Assembly (NCBI GenBank): GCA_005799205.1
Contig: SYHM01000140.1
Span: forward strand, 1 to 14,892
Direction of reading: 5' to 3'
DNA length: 14,892 nucleotides
Source of the DNA: Planctomycetia bacterium
GTDB lineage: Bacteria; Planctomycetota; Phycisphaerae; Phycisphaerales; SM1A02
Shown piece by piece: positions 1 through 6,213 of this stretch. Both the position numbers and the translations under genes were made by a program. Position 1 is the first letter of the stretch; each line of letters begins with the position of its first letter. Below the pieces are notes generated by a model. It saw only the letters and a list, made by a program, of their open reading frames with translations. It was not told the DNA's origin and searched no databases.

Positions 1-2528
1 AGCACTTGCAGGCGAACCTCTGGCTCGAGCAGTCCGCGCACCGCTTTCTCCATGTCATCGGTGAGCTGATAGATGACTTCGTAGAGTCGAATGTCGATCT
101 TGCGCACCTCAGCAAGCTGTCTCGACTTGGCGTTGCTCGTGACATTGAATCCCACCACGACGGCGCCAGTCGTCGCGGCAAGTTCAACATCGCTCTCGCT
201 GATGCCACCAACTCCGGCATGCTTGATCGAGATTGAGACGTCTTCCGCCTTGATGCGTCCGAGCACCATCTTGAGAGTTTCGACCGACCCCTGCACATCG
301 CCCTTCACGACGAGCGGAAGTTCTTTCTTCTTCGAATTCGCCATCGTCTCGAAGATGTTGTCGAGTGTGACTTTCGGGGCTGAGAGTTCACGATCGCGCT
401 CAAATGCACGGCGTTCCTTGGCGGCCTGTTCTGCAGCTGCGAGCGACTCGACGACGTAGAACTTGTCTCCGGCGTCGGGCAGCAAGTCCATTCCAGAGAT
501 CGCCACCGGAGCGGTCGGTTCAGCCGACGCCACGCGCGCACCTCGATCGTTGACGATGTCGCGCACGCGCCCGAACGCTCGACCAACCACCACAAAATCT
601 CCGCGCGAGAGCACGCCTTCTTGAACGAGCAACTGCGCAACGGCGCCGCGCCCCTCTTCCATTCGCGCTTCGAGCACCGTCCCTTGCGCGTGACCACCCC
701 AGTCGGCCTTGAGTTCGAGCACGTCTGCTTGGAGCGCGATGAGTTCGAGCAATTCAGGAACTCCTGTCCCCTTGAGACCACTCACAAGCGCGATCTCGAC
801 ATCACCACCCCACGGAACGGGATTCAGTCCGTGCTGGGCAAGTTCGCCATAAATGCGCTGCAGATTCTTCTCGTCAAACTCGGGTCGATCGATCTTGTTG
901 AGCGCGACGATGACGGCGACCTTCGCTGCCTTGATGTGACTGATGCTCTCGATCGTCTGAGGCATGACCCCATCAACCGCATCAATCACGAGAACCACCA
1001 CATCGGTCACTTTCGCTCCGCGCGAACGCATCGCTGTGAAGGCCTCGTGACCAGGGGTGTCGATGAAGGTGACCATGCGCTGATGATCGCCAGCTTTGAC
1101 TTCAACTTGGAATGCACGAGTCGATTGGGTAATGCCCCCCGCTTCGCCAGCGGCAACATTCGTACTTCGAATTCGATCGAGCAGGGTCGTCTTGCCGTGA
1201 TCGACATGGCCGAGGATCGTGACGACCGCCGAGCGCGACCGCTCGTCTGACCGCTCGCGCGCAGCAAACCCTTGCTCGATTTCGTCGGCGGCAGTCTTGG
1301 ATGCCTTCACGTCGACCTCGATGCCGAACTCCATCATCACTTCTGCGGACTGAGTGCCATCGAGCGCGCTGTTGATCGTGATCGGATTGCCCGCCAGCAA
1401 AAACTTCTTCATGATCTCGGTGACTTTGATGCCTGTGAGCGCCGACAGTTCTTTCACTGAGACGGGATCAGGAACCCGCACGGGTCCTTGTGGCTTGGCA
1501 ACAACCACACGAGGCTGATGAGGCCCAGGACGGTTGACCCCTGGCTTGTGCTTGCGAAAGAACCCTTCCGACCCGGCAATGCGATTCGTGCGCTCTTCAA
1601 GGTCCTTCGACGATCGCGATCCACCTCCGCCGCCATCACCAGAACGTCCTGACCGCCCTGCATCGGTTGGTCGTGGACGCTTGCTTCCTGGGGTAAACCC
1701 GCGTGGACGCGCGCCACCAACCCCGGCGCCACCCACGCCAGCACCGCCGCCACCCGCGGGACCTCCACCCATTGGTGATCCGAAGCGTGATCGTGGCGTC
1801 GGCAGCACATCGGCCTTGTCGATCCGAATGACCTTCGGCCCAGAAAGGCTTGTCTTGGTCGGTTGCTGGAGCATCTCGCTCGTCGGCTTCGCGCGCACTG
1901 GCCTCGTGGGCACGTTCATCGCGGCAGGCTTGATCGGCACCACCGGCTTCACTGGCTGGGGAGGCTTCGCTGGAGCGATCGGAGTTGCATGCGCTACGGG
2001 TGCCGTTGGCGCAGTTGCCGCGATCGGCGCTGCTGGCGCCACTGGCGCAGGGTGCGCGGCTGGAATCAATGACGGTGTCGTCGTGACCGGGTGAGCCTCA
2101 GTCGGTCGCGTCGGAGGTGGAGTCACCACACGCGGCGGCAAGATCGTGGGTGCGACTGCAGCAACGGTTGGCATCTTCGTCTCGAGTGGAGGCAGCACAA
2201 TCGGCTGGACAGGTTTCGCCTCAACCACCGGTGGCGAACCCGCCGTTCCATCACCACCCTTGGACTTGCGCTTGGGTGCTGCCTTCTCGGCCCGCTTCTT
2301 CGCCTCTGCAACATTGACTGCTTGGCTGGTCTCGGTCGCGGTCGTCGATCCTCCTCCTCCGAACCACTCCTTGATCGTTTCGGCCAAACCCAAGGGGATC
2401 GAGGCCTGCGGTGTTGTCACATCCTCGATGCCTTCACTGATGCACTTTTCGATGATGTCCTTCGTGGTGACTCCGAGGTCCTTCGCCACTTGGGTGATTC
2501 GAACTTTCTTGAGAGACTTCACTGCCAC
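1..2528 (-). CDS. infB: Translation initiation factor IF-2 (C-terminal end cut by window edge)
   Basis: GTPase that delivers initiator fMet-tRNA to the 30S subunit and promotes subunit joining. 842 codons are visible. Residues ~3-55 form an N-terminal IF2_N domain (VRITQVAKDLGV). A long linker follows, rich in Pro/Ala/Val, then Gly and Arg, to ~345. A second IF2_N-like domain (VSVKELSALTGIKVTEIMKK) starts near 353. The G domain shows G1 GHVDHGKT (440-447), G3 DTPGHEAF (490-497), G4 NKID (544-547) and a G5-like SGLKG (583-587). The visible end matches domain III (YEVIYQLTDDMEKAVRGLLE), so roughly the last 100 residues (domain IV) lie outside the window. The GTG start at 2528 is preferred because GGAG (2535-2538) sits 6 nt upstream; a second GTG at 2522 is too far from it. 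It lies 55 bp after nusA, presumably in the same transcript. Confidence 0.97.
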   Translation of the reverse strand, partial: MAVKSLKKVRITQVAKDLGVTTKDIIEKCISEGIEDVTTPQASIPLGLAETIKEWFGGGGSTTATETSQAVNVAEAKKRAEKAAPKRKSKGGDGTAGSPPVVEAKPVQPIVLPPLETKMPTVAAVAPTILPPRVVTPPPTRPTEAHPVTTTPSLIPAAHPAPVAPAAPIAATAPTAPVAHATPIAPAKPPQPVKPVVPIKPAAMNVPTRPVRAKPTSEMLQQPTKTSLSGPKVIRIDKADVLPTPRSRFGSPMGGGPAGGGGAGVGGAGVGGARPRGFTPGSKRPRPTDAGRSGRSGDGGGGGSRSSKDLEERTNRIAGSEGFFRKHKPGVNRPGPHQPRVVVAKPQGPVRVPDPVSVKELSALTGIKVTEIMKKFLLAGNPITINSALDGTQSAEVMMEFGIEVDVKASKTAADEIEQGFAARERSDERSRSAVVTILGHVDHGKTTLLDRIRSTNVAAGEAGGITQSTRAFQVEVKAGDHQRMVTFIDTPGHEAFTAMRSRGAKVTDVVVLVIDAVDGVMPQTIESISHIKAAKVAVIVALNKIDRPEFDEKNLQRIYGELAQHGLNPVPWGGDVEIALVSGLKGTGVPELLELIALQADVLELKADWGGHAQGTVLEARMEEGRGAVAQLLVQEGVLSRGDFVVVGRAFGRVRDIVNDRGARVASAEPTAPVAISGMDLLPDAGDKFYVVESLAAAEQAAKERRAFERDRELSAPKVTLDNIFETMANSKKKELPLVVKGDVQGSVETLKMVLGRIKAEDVSISIKHAGVGGISESDVELAATTGAVVVGFNVTSNAKSRQLAEVRKIDIRLYEVIYQLTDDMEKAVRGLLEPEVRLQV

Positions 2529-2583
2529 GAGTTACTCCAGTAGAAGAGACACCACACACCAGCCACGAGACGATCCGCGCGAC

Positions 2584-3918
2584 TTACGAGCCAGCGCCGC
2601 CGATACCAAGAATGTTGTCTGCCGCCGCTTCGCTGCCCGCATCAATCACAGGAGCAGCGTGGCCTGAGGCGCTGCGGTTTCCCAGGAGCGCATCAACGAC
2701 AGCGCCTTCCTGGGCCTGCAACAACTCTGCTGCCGCGCGCTCAGTCTGCATCTCTTCTGCAACGATCTTCGCCCGATCCGAGCAAGCGTCAACCACACGC
2801 GTCGCTAGCTCTTCGGACATTCCGCATTCGGCAACAAGCGTTGGCTCTCCGATCTCCTCGACATCGAAGACACTAATCATGCCGAGTGCGCCCATCCTGT
2901 CGAGCATCTCGTCGGTCGCGCCATCAACCGCCTTGACTGCTGCCTGCAGCGTCTGCAGACCCTTCTCGAACTCTGGTGGAGTCAAGATGTCGACATCCCA
3001 ACCCGTCAACCGGGCGGCAAGGCGCACGTTTTGCCCGCGGCGACCGATCGCAAGTGAGAGCTGATCATCACGAACGATGATCGTCGCGCGACCGAGTTCG
3101 AAGCAGAGGCTGACCTCTTCGACCTCCGCTGGCTTGAGAGCGTTCGAGATGAGCACTTGACTCGACTCGTTCCATCGAACGATGTCGATCTTCTCTCCGC
3201 CGAGCTCGTCGACGATGTTGCGGATGCGCGACCCGCGTACTCCGACACATGCGCCGACAGCATCAACCTTCGAATCGACCGATGAGACCGCGAGCTTCGT
3301 GCGAAACCCGGGCTCGCGCGACATCGCCTTGATCTCGATCGTCCGCTCGGCAACCTCAGGGACTTCTGATTCAAAGAGCCGACGGATGAAGTCGGGATGC
3401 GCTCGACTCATCACGATCTTGACCTGAGCTCCCGCATCGCGCACATCGAGCAAGATGCATCGCACGCGATCGCCGGCCTGAAACTGTTCGCCTGGAATCT
3501 GCTCACTTTTGGGCATGAACCCCTCGGCGCGTTCGAGTTGCACGATCAACGCGTTGCCCTCGTATCGCTGCGCGACGCCGGTGACGAGTTCGCCCTGTCG
3601 CTTCGAAAACTCATCAAGCAACGAAATGCGTTCATTCTCACGGAAGCGCTGAATCATCACCTGCTTGGCCGTTTGCGCTGGAATTCGACCGAGTTTCTCA
3701 AGTGGAATCACCTCACGGGTGCCATCTTCGCGGTTTCGCCACAAGACGATCGCACCAGCAAGCCGATCGATTTCGCAACCGAACTCATCTGGGTCCTCTG
3801 AGTTGAAGTGCTTTCGAGCCGCGCTCACCATGGCGAGTTCGAGATCCTGAACCAAGAGGTCACGGTTGATGTTGCGGTCTCGGGCAACCGAGTCGAGGAG
3901 GCGAAGAATGTCATTCAT
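2584..3918 (-). CDS. nusA: Transcription termination/antitermination factor NusA
   Basis: RNA-polymerase-associated RNA-binding factor acting in pausing, intrinsic termination and antitermination. The 444-residue protein has an N-terminal RNAP-binding domain (1-~108), an S1 domain (~110-172, with TGVAQRYEGNALIVQL), KH1 (GVRGSRI at 226-232, then GEKIDIV) and KH2 (IGRRGQNVRLAARLTGW at 291-307). A helix-hairpin-helix-like region (~330-385) follows, then an Ala-rich tail. It is shorter than the E. coli protein (about 495), which has two C-terminal acidic repeats; a second such repeat is not evident here. The ATG at 3918 is chosen because AAAGGA (3929-3934) precedes it by 10 nt and family proteins start at this point. 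An upstream in-frame GTG (3945) abuts the terminator U-tract and is unlikely. It is first in an operon with infB; rimP is not upstream. Confidence 0.97.
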   Translation of the reverse strand: MNDILRLLDSVARDRNINRDLLVQDLELAMVSAARKHFNSEDPDEFGCEIDRLAGAIVLWRNREDGTREVIPLEKLGRIPAQTAKQVMIQRFRENERISLLDEFSKRQGELVTGVAQRYEGNALIVQLERAEGFMPKSEQIPGEQFQAGDRVRCILLDVRDAGAQVKIVMSRAHPDFIRRLFESEVPEVAERTIEIKAMSREPGFRTKLAVSSVDSKVDAVGACVGVRGSRIRNIVDELGGEKIDIVRWNESSQVLISNALKPAEVEEVSLCFELGRATIIVRDDQLSLAIGRRGQNVRLAARLTGWDVDILTPPEFEKGLQTLQAAVKAVDGATDEMLDRMGALGMISVFDVEEIGEPTLVAECGMSEELATRVVDACSDRAKIVAEEMQTERAAAELLQAQEGAVVDALLGNRSASGHAAPVIDAGSEAAADNILGIGGAGS

Positions 3919-3949
3919 GATGGGTCGATCCTTTCGAATTGTCACCGCG

Positions 3950-3988
3950 AAAAAAAAGGGTCACGGCTGCGCGGTGCAACCATGACCC
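3950..3988 (-). terminator. Strong intrinsic terminator inside the nusA leader (attenuator)
   Basis: Read on the minus strand, GGGTCATGGTTGC (3988-3976), a 5-nt loop (3975-3971) and GCAGCCGTGACCC (3970-3958) form an uninterrupted 13-bp stem, followed directly by eight U (3957-3950). Two of the pairs are G.U on the minus-strand RNA but A.C mismatches on the plus strand. The fold and the U-tract therefore both assign it to minus-strand transcription. It lies between the promoter at 4227-4255 and the nusA Shine-Dalgarno (3929-3934), so all transcription from that promoter must read through it to reach nusA. This fits an attenuator; it could instead end a free leader RNA of about 270 nt. Confidence 0.9.
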
Positions 3989-4196
3989 ATCCGACTGCGC
4001 TCGGCTCGCCGATCAACCCACGAGGGTCTCCGACAAGCAGATCGCCTCTGCCCAAACGAATCGCGGATGGACGCGCAGGCGCCTCATACGCAAGTTCGCG
4101 ATACCGATGTGACACGAACCATCACCATTTTGACTGAAACGAACGGCATGAAGGTGGTCGCTCTCATAGAAACGGCGGACACAGGACGGACGGGTT

Positions 4197-4219
4197 CCTG
4201 TGGGGTAGAACCCCGCAGG
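4197..4219 (-). repeat. Hairpin at the 5' end of the nusA leader transcript
   Basis: Minus-strand CCTGcGGGG, loop TTCTA, CCCCaCAGG gives two 4-bp stems separated by one C.A mismatch. It begins within 1-2 nt of the predicted transcription start. Such a hairpin could protect the 5' end of the RNA or be the first element of the leader fold. CAGGA in its 3' arm can alternatively pair with TCCTG a few bases downstream, so two folds are possible. Confidence 0.55.
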
Positions 4220-4226
4220 AGGGGCG

Positions 4227-4255
4227 ATTATAGCGGCACAATGCGACTTTTTCAA
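4227..4255 (-). promoter_or_regulatory. Sigma70-type promoter for nusA-infB
   Basis: On the minus strand, TTGAAA (-35, 4255-4250), exactly 17 bp of spacer and TATAAT (-10, 4232-4227) form a near-consensus housekeeping promoter. The expected start point is near 4220. It is the only clear promoter in the 384-bp interval between nusA and dsbD. It is oriented toward nusA and implies a leader of about 300 nt. Confidence 0.85.
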
Positions 4256-4259
4256 GTCG
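4244..4259. repeat. Inverted repeat overlapping the nusA -35 element
   Basis: CGACTT, 4 bp, AAGTCG: a perfect 6-bp inverted repeat whose right half and centre cover the -35 hexamer (4250-4255). It also lies 43 bp before the dsbD start, so a protein bound here could affect both divergent genes. A role as an operator is inference; it could be fortuitous. Confidence 0.4.
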
Positions 4260-4302
4260 TTGCCCGCAATCCCTCGGTTGAGCGCTCGTTAGGATTCGAA
4301 CG

Positions 4303-6213
4303 ATGCGCTTTCTGAACAGGCTCGTAGTTGGCTTTTTTCTTGCACTGCCCTGCTCGGCACGTGCGGTTGCTCAGGATTCGATGGCGACTTCGGCGAGTGT
4401 GGTGTCGGTTGAAACTGTCGCAGCGGCATCACAAGTCGCCCCGGGAGCAGATGTTCCCATCGCCTTGGTGCTCACGATTCAGCCATCGTGGCATATCTGG
4501 ACCAATGATCGTGTCCTGCCAGACGCGATCGCTCGATTTGACGGTGCCGTGCTGACTTCCGTTCGAGTCTCGCAGGCAACGCCGTCGTTTCGTACTGGAG
4601 GCGACCCGGCAATTCAATGGCCTGACTATCACACCATCACTGCAGATGTTGGAGACGGCCCCAAGGAATACGCAGTGTTTGAGGGACGGGTCATCATCTT
4701 TGTGCCACTGTCGATCGCCGCCGATGCCCCAGCGGGTCACCACCGACTTCCCTTCACGCTTGAGTTTCAAGCGTGCACGGCGACGAACTGCGTGGCACCC
4801 GCGACGGTTGAGGCATCCGTCGAGATCGAGGTGCGCGCAGGAGCGAGCGCAGCACCAGCGCCGGCACTGTTTTCGACATTCAAGCCCGAGATGTTCGCGT
4901 CGGTTCATGATGGTGCGAGCGGAGGGTCCACTGCATTTGGTTCGAAGCCGGTTGAGTTTGATGTCTTTGGCTTCTGTTTCGCGATCGACCCGCGTGGCGG
5001 CGGCTTCTTGCTGCTTCTCGCGGTGGCGGCGCTTGGTGGACTCACGCTGAATTTCACGCCGTGCGTCCTGCCAGTCATCCCCCTCAAGATCATGGGACTC
5101 GCGCGCGCAGCGGGCAATCGCCGCCGTTGCCTCGCACTCGGAATCGCGCTCTCGCTCGGCGTCATCTGTTTCTGGGTCGCACTGGGAAGCGCCGTGGCCC
5201 TCATCAGTGGATTCACAAGCTCGAGCCAACTCTTTCACTATCCACTCTTCACCGCATCGGTCGGCATCATCATCGCCGTGATGGCGTTTGGAATGTGCGG
5301 GTTTTTCGCCATCCAGCTTCCTCAGTCGGTGGCAGGGATTGACTTCCGCCACGACACACTCGCAGGATCGGTTGGCTTCGGCGTGATGACCGCAGTGCTT
5401 TCGACTCCCTGCACTGCTCCATTGATGGGAGCCGCCGCCGCGTGGGCGTCAACCCAGGCGCCGTGGATCGTGCTCCTCGTCTTTGGCGCAATCGGTGCCG
5501 GGATGGCGCTTCCCTACCTCGTTCTCAGTGCCTTTCCGCAACTTGTGAGTCATGTTCCAAAGAGCGGTCCCGCGAGTGATGTTGTCAAACAGACCATGGG
5601 GCTGCTGCTGCTCGCGGCTGCGGCATACTTCATAGGTGCTGGGCTTTCAGGCTGGATGGTCTCACCTCCCGACCCGCCGAGCGACACGTACTGGTGGTTT
5701 GTATCGCTGCTTGGAGTCGCCGCTGGACTCTGGCTTGCATCGCGCACTCTCGCGATCACACGACGCGTCAAGTTTCGCGCGATCTTCTGTTCACTCGGCA
5801 TCGCGATCGCTGTCGTGAGCGGATCGATCGGCGTCCGCCTGACCGACCACGGAGCGATTGACTGGATTCCATACACGCCAGAACGACTCGCTGACGCTCG
5901 CGCCGAACATGAGGGAGTTCTCATCGACTTCACCGCGCAGTGGTGTTTGAATTGCAAGACGCTCGAGAAGACGGTCCTTGAGAGTGCAGCGGTGCTCAGC
6001 CAGCTCAATGTTGGGGGAATCCGCGCCATCAAGGTCGACCTCACTGGCAACAATGAGCCTGGGCGCGCTCTATTGAAGTCGTACAACCGACTCACCATTC
6101 CGCTCGTGGTAATCCTCGATCGCAATGGCGATGTGCTCTTTCAGAGCGATGCCTATACCCCATCGCAAATCGTCACTGCCCTCGAACAAGCGCGCGCAAG
6201 TGCGCTTCGATGA
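4303..6213 (+). CDS. dsbD: Thiol:disulfide interchange protein DsbD
   Basis: Inner-membrane reductase that carries electrons from cytoplasmic thioredoxin to periplasmic partners. The 636-residue protein has the full three-domain plan. It starts with a signal peptide (charged start, LVVGFFLALPCSA, likely cleavage near AVA-QD). The periplasmic N-terminal domain follows, with a Cys pair in QACTATNC (C158, C163; one residue closer than in E. coli). The polytopic membrane domain (~230-515) carries the redox cysteines NFTPC (C254) and STPC (C370). The C-terminal thioredoxin-like domain has WCLNC (C548, C551) and a TIPLVV cis-Pro motif. All six redox cysteines are present. AGGA (4291-4294) lies 8 nt before the ATG. 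It is divergent from nusA, and its last 41 bp overlap the 3' end of the opposing gene. No clear promoter was found. Confidence 0.95.
   Translation: MRFLNRLVVGFFLALPCSARAVAQDSMATSASVVSVETVAAASQVAPGADVPIALVLTIQPSWHIWTNDRVLPDAIARFDGAVLTSVRVSQATPSFRTGGDPAIQWPDYHTITADVGDGPKEYAVFEGRVIIFVPLSIAADAPAGHHRLPFTLEFQACTATNCVAPATVEASVEIEVRAGASAAPAPALFSTFKPEMFASVHDGASGGSTAFGSKPVEFDVFGFCFAIDPRGGGFLLLLAVAALGGLTLNFTPCVLPVIPLKIMGLARAAGNRRRCLALGIALSLGVICFWVALGSAVALISGFTSSSQLFHYPLFTASVGIIIAVMAFGMCGFFAIQLPQSVAGIDFRHDTLAGSVGFGVMTAVLSTPCTAPLMGAAAAWASTQAPWIVLLVFGAIGAGMALPYLVLSAFPQLVSHVPKSGPASDVVKQTMGLLLLAAAAYFIGAGLSGWMVSPPDPPSDTYWWFVSLLGVAAGLWLASRTLAITRRVKFRAIFCSLGIAIAVVSGSIGVRLTDHGAIDWIPYTPERLADARAEHEGVLIDFTAQWCLNCKTLEKTVLESAAVLSQLNVGGIRAIKVDLTGNNEPGRALLKSYNRLTIPLVVILDRNGDVLFQSDAYTPSQIVTALEQARASALR

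Larger units (their letters stand above)
3919..4220 (-). promoter_or_regulatory. Structured 5' leader of nusA-infB mRNA
   Basis: About 300 nt with no recognised gene separate the predicted transcription start (~4220) from the nusA ATG. Minus-strand RNA can form a 5' hairpin (4219-4197), a hairpin GCAGA/TCTGC with a 5-nt loop (4051-4037), a hairpin ACCC/GGGT with a 4-nt loop (4027-4016), and a long-range stem CCATCCG (4070-4064) with CGGATGG (3993-3987). The long-range stem extends to 9 bp with two G.U pairs and then takes up the first bases of the terminator 5' arm. GACCC (4028-4024) could also pair with GGGTC (3988-3984) of the terminator. The layout resembles a terminator/antiterminator switch. 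No known riboswitch, tRNA, SRP RNA, RNase P RNA or tmRNA signature was recognised. Alternative: an independent small RNA with its own promoter and terminator. Confidence 0.6.

Noticed and set aside
1534..2094. 186-residue plus-strand open frame rich in Gly, Ala and Pro opposite infB
   Set aside because: It is the antisense image of the low-complexity IF-2 linker.
4130..4135. TTGACT as a -35 element for dsbD on the plus strand
   Set aside because: No -10-like hexamer lies 16-18 bp downstream. It also sits inside the nusA leader about 170 bp before dsbD.
4084..4167. 27-residue possible leader peptide (minus strand, ATG at 4167)
   Set aside because: No Shine-Dalgarno upstream and no run of a regulatory amino acid codon. 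It is Val-rich but the valines are scattered.
4013..4255. 80-residue minus-strand open frame across the nusA leader
   Set aside because: Its start codon would be the -35 hexamer itself, upstream of the transcription start. It has no Shine-Dalgarno, and the translation resembles no known family.
4288..4301. GTTCGAATCC on the minus strand, like a tRNA T-loop
   Set aside because: The flanking bases do not form a T-stem, no acceptor or anticodon arm can be built around it, and it lies across the dsbD ribosome-binding site.
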